Notes: generated by a model not told the origin, from the letters alone. A stretch of 64,000 nucleotides of DNA from Vesta saturnalis (GCA_036346205.1 JARFJB010002472.1:442501-506500), one strand, 5' to 3'; shown: positions 1 to 11,464, counted from the first letter of the stretch. Numbers and translations are program-made.

Positions 1-2097
1 AGAGTTCTAAATCGATCTTAGACTTTTTTGGTACCATTCGGCCAGCACAGTAACATTTACGTCCCTTTCCCAAAACAAAACAAATGACTTACAAGTAGAT
101 TTGGCGAGTCACTCCGCAGTATTGAATTTAGATTTCCGAGTATTAATAAATTAGTAGTAAAGAAAATAGTGGAGCGAATTCCTACTTGAGGATAACACAT
201 AAATAGATGTAACTTTAAGAAAAAAAGATTATAATAATTAATGAATGGCTTTCACTGTTTAAATTACAAAAAATGTATATTACACGGAACAAACTATCTG
301 TATAGTAATTAATAGCGAAATCTATATTACAAAATAAAATCTACTACTCATTAGCGAATTGCCCTGTACTCAGGATGTGCACTCTCAGGACAGCAGCTAC
401 AGTGCTTGTCAGTAGTTACAATACACAACAAAGAAAAAAAACTGTCACACTAAACATTTCCTATAACCTCGAAAAAAAAATATAACGTTCATGTGGTTCA
501 TGTGATACATATCAGTACTATTGCTGGAGGGAATTGTCCAATTATAACACCGATTTGTTTGACGATTCACTAATGTGCTTTATAGACCGAGTGTAAGTTC
601 AAGCATGGCCACCTGTACGAAGTAGGTAATTATACGGCAGTAGTAGTGAAAATAAATTGAAATGATCTGACCGTTTAGCTGCCCTTCGAGGTGTTCTGAA
701 GCTGACGAAGTGTGTAGTATTTGGTAAAGCAAGTCACAGGTGATCGTCAATGTCAAAGTTTTACCTATTGAAGTAACAGCTCTCGTTACCACTCGATATA
801 TTTTCTTTCTTTTGAAACAAGAACGTTGGTGGTTCGTAACCAGAAAAAAAAACCTAAAAGAAACCGTTGAATGTAAGAGGACTAACAACTCAAGACGTGA
901 TGCAACGGTATCTGAAATCTTGGATAGTTTATTGGTGAATCATGTGTGCAACATCTGTCCGATTTACCATGTAGGCATTGCTTAGAAATTTTTGTAGTAA
1001 ACCACTAAAATGAAGTTAGATATTGTGTTAAGATTGTAAAAATTCCAACTTAATAAATAAAACTTGACTTCACACGTAAGGTGTGTTGCTTATCTGTTAC
1101 TGTAGAATTATGCTAAATCAAATTTGACGTCACATGCAAAGTGTGTTGCCTAACTATCGTATAGTTTTGACTACATAGGTTTAATATTTAAGTAGAGGAA
1201 ATTTATACGTTACAAGTAACTAACTCTAAATCAGTCAGGATCCGCTTATAATTTAATTGAAAGTCAAAAATAAAATAGTTTCTTATAAATAAGACAGCTA
1301 TTGACAATTAAATGAGAATAATTAGGGAATCGTACTATATTCATTTTCTGAATATTTTATTACATATAAACTTATTTAAAATTTTATAAACATGTTTACC
1401 AACTCTGACATGAATATTCCTAAATTTTTCAGTTCTAGATGTTATACTTGCAATTTGAGTACAATCTCTATGTACTTGCCCAAGATATTTATCAATCTGG
1501 TTATAGGTTTAGTCGCTTGTGCTGTGTGAATGGGCGAATTACCACAGTTTTGTGTTTGGGACAGGTTGTTTGTTTTAATTTGACTTTTTTGTGTACAACA
1601 TTAATGGCAGCTTTCGTCTTTTGTCGTAGTAATTTCACCAATTAAATGGTAACGTGCTGCGGTCTGTTTACAATTTATTATAATTGTGCAAACATAACTA
1701 TCTTTTTCTGCATCATCGCATGGTGTAGTACTAAAGGATACAAGTCCAGTAATACTATGACGTTTAAGTTTAATTATAGTGAGTATTAGTCATGATCAAT
1801 AATGAATAGTCTTTTTATATTTGTTTATATTTTAAACAGTTTACATCATAGTGAGTAAAATTTAATTTAAATTCCACGTCTATCCCTTGTAAACTGTGGT
1901 CATATTATTGTACACGCATAACTTATTCACCTTAACAATGTATTGATCACTTCTGCTTTTGCAAGTAAACTTCATTCATTATGTCTTGTTAGCTGTTTAA
2001 TCTATTATTTGCTGAAATGTACAAGCCTCAGTTTACAAGTAAATCCTCATGATTTGTCTAACTCGTTTCATCGATTTTAGTGCATAATACGTGAATA
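1..2097. other. AT-rich DNA without recognisable gene
   Basis: No reading frame here resembles a known protein and all open frames are short. The only structure noted is the short imperfect direct repeat at 1062-1160. Nothing else is supported. Confidence 0.6.
1062..1160 (+). repeat. imperfect direct repeat, two copies, about 57-bp period
   Basis: Two copies of a roughly 40-bp block (1062-1101 and 1119-1160) share the core pattern TTGAC-TCACA-G-AA-GTGTGTTGC. They differ at about one position in five. No coding content was seen. Confidence 0.6.
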
Positions 2098-2099
2098 TA

Positions 2100-4714
2100 C
2101 AGGGTCCTTCATTTCAGATCCCGTCTTTTTTAGATTAGTTATTATTTAACTTAAAGTTTTAATATCTGGCACACTTTATCTGTGACCTAGGGAACATTTT
2201 AAGAAAATGTAATTGATTATACAGGTTGGTCCAAAAAAGTGTGACGTCATAATGGCATATTTTTTAAATGACATACCTTATATTTTTCACAGATTTAATT
2301 GTTTTCCATGATTGTCTATATAACCCTAAAATTGTATAGAAATCGGTTGGATAACATCGACAAAAAAAAATAAAATGTTAAAAAATCAGCTTTACACCAC
2401 TGGTCGTAAAAATGGTTAAAAATACAAACAGTGGCTCGTTTTGAGATAATAAGCCAGGAACACATTAAGTAAGGTTTAACAATCAAGTTGACCAAATTTG
2501 GGGAATATAAATTATACAGGGTAGTTCAAAACTTACCGTCAAACTTTTGAGAATTTAAAGATCTTTTTCTCTCTTATTTTAAATATAACACCCTGTATAA
2601 TTTGATGGCATTCGGTGCGGAATTAAAAGACAAAACTTTTTTTAAAATATATCCCTATCAAAATTCCTAACGCTTTAAAAGTTATACGCAAAAACTCGTT
2701 TTATCAACTATTTCATTAGCAATTTTAGTAAAACAAAAAACTACGGTGGCTGTTAAATCAATCTAATGTCATCAGGGATATTTTGACAAGTATTGCATGA
2801 CATTTGTAGCAATTTTAATCTAAAATAGCTTTAAATAACTTTATTTTAATTTATTTTTATTTTTCAACACTTAAGAACAAACCAAAACTAAACTAAACAC
2901 ATAATTAAAAACACTTATTTTCGGTTTCTTAACTAATAAAAAAAATTAGTACAATTATTTTTTTACTATAACTTATGGTCAATATGTCTTCCGCTTTCTT
3001 CTAAACACAAACGAGACGTGTATTGAAAGACCTTGACACTCTTCTTAATACAACAGGTGTAATTTTTCGAAATGCATGTTGTATTCTTTGTTGCATGTCT
3101 TCAGGGGTGGTTCGAGCTTCATGGTAAACGGTTTCCTTAACGTAGCCCCACAAAAAAAGTCTAACTTAGTTAAGTCCGTTGACCCTGGCAGCCAATTACA
3201 TGGCCCTCCTCTTCCAATCCAGCGGTTTGTAAAGGCTCCATTCAGATGGTTCCTGAATTGCAGTGAGTAATATACGTAGCTCCATCGTGTTGCAGTCACA
3301 TTGCATTTCTTATTTCTATCACTATATTTTAACACAAACGGGGCAACTCATTTTGTACAAAGTCCCCGTTTAAATGGCCGCTGAAAAAATTCGGACCAAT
3401 GACATGGTCTCCAATGATTCCCCCCACACATTAATAGACCATATATGTTGTATATATGTTGCCCGAATATTCTCGGGTTGTGGTCCAAGTAGCAATAAAA
3501 ATTATCCCGATTAGCAAATCCGTTTTTATGGAAGGTGGCCTCATAGGAGAACAAAACCTTATCGAAAAAGTCAAAACTGAACCTTATTTTATGCTGTGCC
3601 CAATTATAGAATTCCATACGTTTATCAAAGTCTTCTTGGAAAAGTTCTTGGTGAAACTGAATGTGATACGCATGAACCCGATTGTCTTTTAAAATACGTT
3701 GAACAGAACTTTCACTAACATCTACAGCCACTATCTTCTGACTAATGAACGGATTTTCCGTAACCTGTAATAGCACATCCAATTGTTTTTCTTCTGTTCG
3801 AACCCGTTTATTTCAAACTGGTTTGTGATATTCTACTTTTCCCGTTTGCGTGAATCTTTCCAATAAATTCTGCAGACTACGCTTGTCCGGATGCCGTCGT
3901 TTTGGATAACGCTGCATAAAGCCGATTCGCCAAAAAACAGTTCTTTTGGGACTCACCCAACATGAAAATCATATCCACAAGCTCTTCCATGCTGTAGTTC
4001 ATCATAAACGGCACAATTAGAATCAAACCACTTTAAACGAGACCTTACAATATTAACAAATGTCATGCAATACTTGTCAAAATTGCACCCATGACATTGG
4101 ATTGATTTAACAGCCACCGATTTTTTGGCGTATATCTTTTAAAGTGTAAGGAATTTTGATAGGGACATATTTAACAAAAAGTTTGGTTTTTTAATTCCGC
4201 ATCGAATGACATCAAATTATACAAGGTGTTATGTTTAAAATAAGAAAGAAAACGACCTTTAAATTCTCAAAAGTTTGACAGTAAACACTGAACACCCTGT
4301 ATAATTTAGATTCGCCAAATTTGGTCAGCTTAATTATTAAACCCTACTTAATGTGTCCCTGGATTATTATCTGAAAAAGAGTCACTATTTGTATTTTTAA
4401 CCATTTTTAAAAACAGTGGAGTAAAGCTGATTTTTTTAACATTTTATTTTTTTTGTCGATGTTATCCAACCGATTTCTATACAATTTTAGGGTGTAGACA
4501 ATCATGGAAGTCAATTAAATCTGCAAAAAAATATAAGGTACGTCATTTAAAAAAATATGCCATCATGACGTCACACATTTTGGACTACCCTGTATAATTA
4601 ATCAAATTTTCTTAAAATGCTCCCTAGGTCACAGATAAAGTGTGAAAAATATTAAAACTTTAAGTTAAATAATAACTAAACTACAAAAGACGGGAGCTGA
4701 AATAAAGAACCCTG
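2100..4714 (-). mobile_element. long-TIR mariner-like DNA transposon (copy 1)
   Basis: The element begins CAGGGTCCTTCATTTCAG at 2100 and ends with a diverged inverted match at 4714. It is flanked by TA at 2098-2099 and 4715-4716, the target duplication of the IS630-Tc1-mariner superfamily. Each terminal inverted repeat is very long: about 2100-2810 pairs with about 4054-4714. Within each arm a TACAGG-type end motif recurs at mirror positions (near 2221/4597 and 2515/4305), so the arms may be several nested elements rather than one. The interior carries a decayed transposase on the minus strand. Confidence 0.85.
2966..4005 (-). pseudogene. mariner-like transposase, decayed (copy 1)
   Basis: Translated minus-strand pieces in order: an N-terminal helix-turn-helix segment (MEELVDMIFMLGESQKN, near 4000), a linker with VSESSVQRILKDNRVHAYH, the first catalytic block (KVLFSYEATFHKNGF, with the first Asp of the usual SDEATF replaced by Tyr), the WIGRGGP...LDFF block carrying the last catalytic region near 3190, and a C-terminal tail (TPEDMQQRIQHAFRKI ... 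ESGRHIDHKL). The family is the insect mariner-like group that usually ends GGHFEHLL. Several frameshifts, an internal stop and the lost Asp show it is inactive. The frames are 3348-3782 and 3045-3335 plus flanking pieces. Confidence 0.85.
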
Positions 4715-4716
4715 TA

Positions 4717-6229
4717 GAATGTGATTGCATGTTATACTGAGATCTACAAAAATGAAAAATCACTGTTATTTGGTATTATTGTATTAAATATTTCGATTAA
4801 AGTGTCCAAAAAATTTATAAATTTATTTGAAATTAAATTTTTAAACGTTACAGACGATAACTGATTTGAACTCACGACCACTACTTATCTAGAGTATGGC
4901 TCTTAACCATCTGAGCTATCGTGGGAGCTAATTCAACTCAATTCAATCCTAAACTGTATGTACCTTATTAGTTTTGTTGTTATATAATTCATATATATTT
5001 ATGTAACCAGTCACTTTGGCGGCAAGGTCGAGTTTTCAGACAGACCCACAATATTGGAATATATAATAGTTGCTTTTTAGGCAGGGAAATATACAAAGTA
5101 AAGAGAACTTATAATCTAAACGCATCTTAGTGCTAATAATGACAAAGCCATAACAGTAACCACCAAGAAAATCCAGCTTATTAATCAATAAGCAATTTTA
5201 CAAGTACTTTAATAAAGCAAAGAGGATAAAAACAAAGAAACGAATCAATATATCACATTTTCATTAAATTAGGTTCAAGTGCGTACAAAATTATTATTAT
5301 TATAATATTAATTGTAAATGTAGCATTGAAATTAGCACAAATACTTTTAAATTTGTAACTTTCAACAACAAAAATAGTAATCTGTAGTAGAATGTTCGAG
5401 AATAAGAGATTTTTTATTAAGATTAAGTCAATAGTAACCATTTATGTGTTGTCTTGATTGTTAAAGCTAATTGAACATAATCGCACATTATTTTATCATA
5501 AAAGCCAAAAATTATTGGGTACATACAATATTAGTAATTAACGCAAAATTTAATTTTAAGAAAGTACGCTGAATTTTAACATTAAAATAGAAACCTTGAC
5601 AACTACAATATAAAATGTAGCATTTACGCGAAACTTATCGTACATGAAAGTGAAGATACAAAGTAAAAAATTAGTTTAATATTTAATATTGTTTGTTTTT
5701 CTGCACTTCAAACAGAAAAAAAATTATCCTAAAAATCTGATACTACAGTTTCCTATTTTGTATATTAGTTTTTCGAATAATTAAATAATCCCCGAATCCT
5801 ATACAATCGAAATAATTTAAGCATCAGACAAGTTTTTTATTTCATCTCACAATTACAAAAGAATTATTTAAACTAACAATTAACAATTTACATTTCAGCA
5901 GTTTAATTTTTGGACATTTCTTTCTTTAAACAAATCTTATATTTATTTTTGTTTACTGCATCCTGTGGACGTTTCTTAACATAATAATTTGCAAATAAAT
6001 CGATGTTCGAAATTCGGACTCATTTGGTATATACGAAGTAGCCCTTAAAGAGCCCGAACATAGCTGCCATTACTTGGGATACACAAGGTTTTCTCACATG
6101 TACAATCACATTTTGATGACATACACATGGGTACCTTAGGAAGCCTGCAGCCAGGCTTCATAACGTTTTTGCGGGCTTGAGAGCGTACTGTTAATATGTT
6201 GTACGCGCTCCACAATGACCTTAAATATG
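4717..6229. other. AT-rich DNA, no protein gene seen
   Basis: Apart from the tRNA-like sequence at 4856-4930, no gene, transposon end or strong repeat was recognised in this stretch. Confidence 0.5.
4856..4930 (-). other. tRNA-like sequence (tRNA relic or SINE head)
   Basis: On the minus strand the sequence TAGCTCAGATGGTTAAGAGC matches a Pol III A box and tRNA D-arm. About 35 bases downstream GAGTTCAAATC matches a B box and T-loop. The acceptor and T stems pair poorly and no clean 7-base anticodon loop is formed, so this is not a convincing functional tRNA. A tRNA-derived SINE or a tRNA pseudogene fits better. Confidence 0.55.
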
Positions 6230-6377
<148 letters not shown>

Positions 6378-6459
6378 CGTTGCTTATTAGCGTTAAAGAG
6401 TTGCTTATCTTAAAATTATTTTCCAATATACGGAGTGCGTGGTAGTAACAAATTGTTTT

Positions 6460-6860
6460 TTACAATAGAACCCCCATTTTTTTGCCATGTTCGTATTTAT
6501 CATCAAATTTTAATGTTAATTTATGTAAGATGTTTTATATTAAAAATGTATCGTATCTGGAAAGGTATGAATACTTTGACTGCTGCAGGGTTCCACAAGA
6601 ATCGGTGCTGTACCCTGGCCTCTGCGACTAGGTATTTCGGGGCTCTAACAAAACCTAATATGCTACTTTTGACGTATTTTAATTAAAAAAAACCCAAAAT
6701 GTTTATCCGAAGTTGCGTGACTTCAAACCTCAATGGCTTGCTTATTTCATATGGCGTACTCTAATTTTTATACTGTTTTCGGATTTATCGTCAAATTTTA
6801 AGGTTAGTTTATGTAAAGGGTCCTATATTCAAAATTTACCGTTTCCGAATTATTTGGCTA
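6460..6860 (+). repeat. diverged direct repeat of about 85 bp
   Basis: A block at about 6475-6560 (ending in TTTATGTAAGATGTTTTATA) is repeated in diverged form at about 6758-6850, including the shared core TCAAATTTTAA-GTTA-TTTATGTAA. The two copies surround a short reverse-transcriptase motif and lie next to a transposase relic, so they may be pieces of transposon ends. Confidence 0.5.
6584..6636 (+). pseudogene. non-LTR reverse transcriptase scrap
   Basis: The frame reads RVPQESVLYPGLCD then a stop. This resembles the conserved GVPQGSVLGPLLW block of R1/Jockey-type reverse transcriptases. Only this one motif could be recognised, so the call is tentative. Confidence 0.4.
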
Positions 6861-6953
6861 AATCAAAAAAATTATTTAATTTTTATTTTAATCAAGTCAA
6901 CCGGCTACATGTTGAAAATCCAAAAATGCACTAAACTGCAGAACATTATTTTT

Positions 6954-7106
6954 TTAGAGTGAAGTATTCTCAACCTGTTCGCCATTTCGGTCATAACACA
7001 ATTGCAGTCTTGCCAGAAACCTAATTACTTCTCGTTACACATCAATGCTTACGCTATTTCTAAACGCATGTATTATGCGTTGTCTCATATCTTCTGCAGT
7101 AGTTGG
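6954..7106 (-). pseudogene. mariner-like transposase C-terminal fragment
   Basis: The minus strand reads PTTAEDMRQRIIHAFRNSVS and then, after a frame change, RFLARLQLCYDRNGEQVENT and a stop. This is the C-terminal layout of the long-TIR mariner-like transposases elsewhere in the window (TxEDMxxRI ... RLxxCxxxNGxHxEHLL). No catalytic part is present. Confidence 0.65.
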
Positions 7107-7292
7107 ACAAAGAAAATGCAAGGTTACTGTTTTCAATTTTCCAAATAATATGGGTATACTTAAGGCTAAGTTTTCTGAAGTTTTTTTACTGTTACAGAAA
7201 ATTTTGTTATTAATCTTTAAATATTTATAATATATTTCTAAAATTAAACTTCTTCTTTTTTTAATATGGTTCTAATATATTTCTAATAATAA

Positions 7293-7294
<2 letters not shown>

Positions 7295-7354
<60 letters not shown>

Positions 7355-7990
7355 TGTGTGTGCGTGTGCGTGTGCGTGTGCGTGTGCGTGTGCGTGTGCG
7401 TGTGCGTGTGCGTGTGCGTGTGCGTGTGCGTGCGTGTGGGTGTGCGTGTGCGTGTGCGTGTGCGTGTGCGTCTGCGCCTGCGCCTGCGTCGGCTGGCGTG
7501 CGTGTGTGTGCTGTGTGCTGTGTGCGTGTGTGCGTGTGTGCGTGTGTGCGTGTGTGCGTGCGTGGTGCGTGGGCGTGCGTGCGTGTGTGCGTGTGTGCGT
7601 GTGTGGTGTGTGCGTGTGTGCGTGTGGTGCGTGCGTGCGTGCGTGCGCGTGCGTGCGTGCGTGCGTGCGTGTGTGCGTGCGTGCGTGTGCACGTGTGCGT
7701 GTGTGCGTGTGTGCGTGTGTGCGTGTGTGCGTGTGTGCGTGTGTGCGTGTGTGCGTGTGTGCGTGTGTGCGTGTGTGCGTGTGTGCGTGTGTGCGTGTGT
7801 GCGTGTGTGCGTGTGTGCGTGTGTGCGTGTGTGTGTGTGCGTGTGCGCGTGTGCGCGTGTACGCGTGTGCGCGTGTGCGCGTTTGCGCGTGTGCGTGTGT
7901 GCGTGTGTGCGGGTGTGCGCGTGTACGAGTGTGCGCGTTTGCGAATGTGCCCATTTGCGAGTGTGCTAGTGTGCGGGTGTGAGAGTCTGC
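7295..7990. repeat. complex TG/CG simple repeat, about 700 bp
   Basis: The stretch is almost strictly alternating purine-pyrimidine. It runs in blocks: (GT)n at about 7295-7353, (TGTGCG)n at about 7360-7430, mixed TGCG and a TGCGCC insert at about 7465-7500, (TGTGTGCG)n at about 7690-7830, then CGCGTGTG units decaying to 7990. Long frames on both strands (Cys-Val or Thr-His repeats) are repeat artefacts, not genes. Confidence 0.97.
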
Positions 7991-8142
7991 GCATGCGTGC
8001 GTGGGCGCGTCGGCTCGTGTTAAGGAATATAGAAAATCTGACTTCAGATTCTGAATAAGTATCAATAAGTAATAGAGGTCACCATTTGTACCAACTTTGT
8101 ATCTCCTCGGAAACATGGTCAAAGCGGGGGTCAAAATATAAC

Positions 8143-8200
8143 AAGCAGTCACACAGCCCAGTACTGACCGCGCCCAACGTTGCTTACCTTCGGTGATCGG
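8143..8200 (-). other. 5S rRNA-like fragment (probable 5S-derived SINE)
   Basis: The minus strand reads CCGATCACCGAAGGTAAGCA, then ACGTTGGGCGCGGTCAGTAC and a G-rich tail ending TGACTGCTTG. This matches the middle and 3' part of animal 5S rRNA, including the internal Pol III promoter region, with a small number of changes. The first 40 or so bases of 5S rRNA are missing and the sequence continues into unrelated DNA, so it is a relic or the head of a 5S-derived SINE, not a 5S gene. Confidence 0.7.
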
Positions 8201-8714
8201 AAAATTATTTATATAGTTCGCCTTTGCAATTTTTCTTAAGTTAGCATCTAGACGTCTATTAACCTCTATCAGACATGAATTTATGATCGTCTGTTGGGCA
8301 TAGAGTGTTGTTTTTTTATAAATAAAATTTACACTGCAATTTTGTTCGGTCTGGGAATGTTAGAAAGGGATTCTCTACTTGTTTTGTGATATCATATTAA
8401 AAGATGAGTCCTAAATTGTTCGAATGTTTAGCCAAAGCAGTACTTTTGGGTTTGCTACGAACACCATATTTACGTTGTAGTGACCCTATTCCTTACAGTT
8501 TGTAAAGATGTTCATGTGTACACTTTATCACAAGAACCACAAGGAATTTGGTAAATAGTATTATTTATGTTATTTTTCGAAATTTTTGATTTTAATTTTG
8601 ACATTAAATTTATACATCTGTTATTAATAGAAAATACCGGATTTAAATTAATTAAATTAATAGAAGAAAAGCAAAAAAATTGTTGTTGTTAAATGTATCT
8701 AAAATTTTAATAAC
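8201..8714. other. no gene recognised
   Basis: AT-rich sequence between the 5S-like fragment and the exon candidate at 8715. If the exon is real this is probably intron. Confidence 0.4.
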
Positions 8715-8828
8715 CTGTTGAATTTGAAGAAAATCAGGATCGTTGAACGCTTCCTGATTTTCAAAAAATTTTGTATAAGCTATCGTTTCCTCATATGTTC
8801 CATGTACATAATAGAAATTCACAAAAAA
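8715..8828 (-). CDS. candidate internal exon, product unknown
   Basis: A 114-bp block on the minus strand is open in one frame for 38 codons. It is preceded by a pyrimidine-rich acceptor (TCTTCTTTTTAG) and followed by CAG then GTTATT, which could act as a weak donor, so both ends would be phase 0. The peptide (FFVNFYYVHGTYEETIAYTK followed by an acidic FENQEAFNDPDF segment) looks like real protein rather than random translation of AT-rich DNA. I do not recognise the family. It lies on the same strand as the carbonic anhydrase-related exons and 2.1 kb downstream of them, but its sequence does not resemble that protein's C-terminus. Confidence 0.35.
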
Positions 8829-10946
8829 CTAAAAAGAAGAAAAACAAATTGGCCTAAATGGTTGTTTTAATGAGTATGTGTAGGCGCTTAACATGTAAAG
8901 TTTCAAATCCATAAATCGCAAAACTATAGAATCAAACAATTTCTTCTGAAAAATTGTTGACTATGACGGGAAATGCGTTAAACATATCCATTGGCTTAAC
9001 ACTGTGATAGAATTTCACCAATATTTTATTATGTTAATGTAACGTAATGTAAAATAATTTTAAATTTGCAAAATTAACTTTATAAAATAAGCAGTTTAAG
9101 TACAAAAGAAACACTTTATTCGTATGCAAAATGCGTGTCATTTATGTGAAAAAAACTCAACAACAATTGTTGTTTATGGCTTACGACATAATGCTGAACT
9201 TCGAAAACGTTAACTCATTCCTTTAAATTGCGAAATTTAAAATGTAATAATAAAATGAAAGGGTCAATTTCGGAAGGGTTGCTAATAAAATCCTTTGAAG
9301 CAAATATCATCTTCCGGCGCTGTTGCTTCATCAATTCGCATTGTTTGGAACACTTAATCAAGCTCGATTAAAAAGATACAACTTGAGTTTTTAATTTATT
9401 TTTACGATCACATTTCAAATTTACATTGATGAAGCTATAAATTGTTCATTTTGTTTAAAGTATAAATACCCAAGAAGAAGTAGGTATGTAGAAAGCTACA
9501 TTAATAATGGAAATGTTTTAATTACGTGCTTGGATGTTAATAGCGTTGGGGATGATTACATTTTCCTGCCACCATTTTCGGAAAATGTAATTCATACCAC
9601 CTGTTGAATTTTCCAATATTTTCATGACACAACTAAGTAGTTTTATTAATAAACATCGTTATTTAGTCTACGGAGAGTGAATTTGTCAATTATCTGTATT
9701 TTAGTTAAAATCTCAAGCGGAAGCTCTTTTAACGTGAAAACTTCCTAATTTAGAGACATAATAACGAGAATACTTAGGATTTTGTAGATAATTCTTTAAT
9801 AAAATAATAAATTAGGAATTTCAGTAGCATTGAAAAGATATATATGATCATAAAACGTGTGAGTTGGCAAATCTTCAAATGTAAACTTTTAAGTGCACGT
9901 AATATCTCCTGTACAAAAATATTCGCGTACAGAACAAACCAGATGCATAATTGGTATACTTATATGTTTATTAGTGGGTTAAGTAGATTAATATTTTGAT
10001 ATAGATTCTTTAAACAGAATTTATCAAACTTTTTCGTTCATTTGCACTTTATGTCAGTCGTAAACCTAGCTCTTGATTGTATTGGAAGTCTCAGCATTTC
10101 CAGAACAAAAAAATACAATTAGGAAGTTTGTTTCTTGGATTACAGTTTGTTTATCTTTTCAATAATCATTGTTTTCTGAAGTAAACGAACTAACCTCTCG
10201 TATCACGTAAATTTTGAAATAAAGTTTAATCATAAAGGTACTTAATAAAGTTTTATGAAGTAGAGTTATACAAAAATAATAAAAAATCAACAAATAACAG
10301 TAAAGTACAGCAACGATTAATTAATTGCTGCAAGGTATAAGATTTTCGGGTGGTTGATTCAGGTGAATAGGAGGAAACTCAAGTGGTTCAATTCATTTTA
10401 GACCTATAAATTAAATTTCTCTCATCTAATCGCTAACAATCTTGTATAGGGTTACTAGCTATCAACAGTAATATCCTACTTGTAAGCATTAATTAACAAT
10501 ATAACATGTCATTACGTCACACAAGAAAAGCTCCTTAATCATTTATAATTTACGAAGTTCCCGTAATTAATTTTAGTATTTATCTGCTTGGGGTTACTTC
10601 CTGTAGAACTTTGCCGCCGCTGTTGTATATTAAATTTTACCCTGTCGGTTCGGCATCTTCTACCGTAGAACAAATACGCTCGCAATATGTGAACAAACGT
10701 AAATTTTATAGAAAGTAATCATTAAATTGTGAATTATAAAACTGTTTATACAATTACTCTATGTACAAAATAAACTTGTTAAAACGTCTATATAAAATGA
10801 CACTCAGAAAAGCTTTTAACTTTCAATTTCATATAACCTTAGGCACATTTTCAAATAGGTTTCTTTGTAAACTGAAATTTCGGGGTGCCAATAACAGCAT
10901 ATGACAGTTTGAAGCACCTACTAAGGGTTGTAACATGTCACACTAC
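8829..10946. other. no gene recognised; probable intron
   Basis: AT-rich sequence downstream (minus strand) of the carbonic anhydrase-related exons. The 3' terminal exons of that gene were looked for here and not found. It contains the hairpin at 9555-9591 and the 16-base palindrome AACAACAATTGTTGTT near 9158. Confidence 0.45.
9555..9591. repeat. perfect 12-bp stem hairpin
   Basis: ATTACATTTTCC at 9555-9566 pairs perfectly with GGAAAATGTAAT at 9580-9591, leaving a 13-base loop. No coding context. Confidence 0.75.
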
Positions 10947-11217
10947 CTGTTGCTTGGTGATGTAAATAGGCTTGTTGAGGATCAACCACGTAACGGTTTC
11001 GTGGCAAGCTGGCATCGTCGTTGAACCATCGTACGTCATATAATAATCCGTTTCTGGCAATAATCCACGAACTGACAACTTTTTTACTTCTACTTCTTCT
11101 CCTAAAAATATTTCTTAAGAACAGTATGTAGATATTTTATTAAAATATACCTCCGTATCTTATTTTATCTAATTGATCTGTTAATATACGTAATTCCGGA
11201 TTTGACAAATCTCCCAG
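10947..11217 (-). CDS. carbonic anhydrase-related protein (CA10/CA11 type), two internal exons
   Basis: Two exons on the minus strand. The first (11217-11151) follows an acceptor TTTTCAG and encodes LGDLSNPELRILTDQLDKIR. A 49-bp intron (11150-11102) with GT and TTTTTAG ends separates it from the second exon (11101-10947), which reads through LLPETDYYMTYDGSTTMPAC and ends ILNKPIYITKQQ at a CAG-GTAGTG donor. The phases match exactly (1 then 0). This is the C-terminal half of the alpha-carbonic-anhydrase fold of the related proteins CARP X/XI, which lack the zinc ligands and catalysis and are typically extracellular proteins of the nervous system. The upstream N-terminal and zinc-site-equivalent exons and the last exon are not recognised in the window. 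This is the only clear host gene seen. Confidence 0.85.
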
Positions 11218-11315
11218 CTGAAAACAAAGAAAAAGGTATTAGACATTTTAATTAATTAATTGCAAGGTATTAGAAGAGCAATTAGATTTTGATCAATTTC
11301 GACAAGTGTTCAGAC

Positions 11316-11464
11316 CTCACAAAGGCGTTGCTGCCCAAAATAGAACCTCAATTAATCATTGACCCTAATCACCTTGAGGAGATGTCTGGAAGTATGTACA
11401 AAGGTACCGGCCCCGTAAAGTCTTGGAATTCTAATGAGTTGTTCGCTTACTTAAACACATTTCA
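11316..11464 (+). CDS. coding-like block, product unknown
   Basis: The plus strand is open for 50 codons with a protein-like composition (LLPKIEPQLIIDPNHLEEMS ... WNSNELFAYLNTF) and ends at CA-GTAAGT, a good donor. A neighbouring frame just upstream (LDFDQFRQVFRPHK) may belong to the same decayed gene. It is on the opposite strand to, and just outside, the carbonic anhydrase-related exons. No family was recognised. It could be an exon or a piece of a retrocopy or transposon. Confidence 0.3.

Noticed and set aside
4856..4930. Functional tRNA gene
   Set aside because: Boxes A and B are present but acceptor and T stems do not pair and the anticodon arm is irregular.
7261..8152. Long Thr-His, Cys-Val or Arg-rich open frames on both strands
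   Set aside because: They are translations of the TG/CG simple repeat and its complement, with no start context or non-repeat domain.
8143..8200. Functional 5S rRNA gene
   Set aside because: The 5' third of 5S rRNA is missing and the 3' end diverges.
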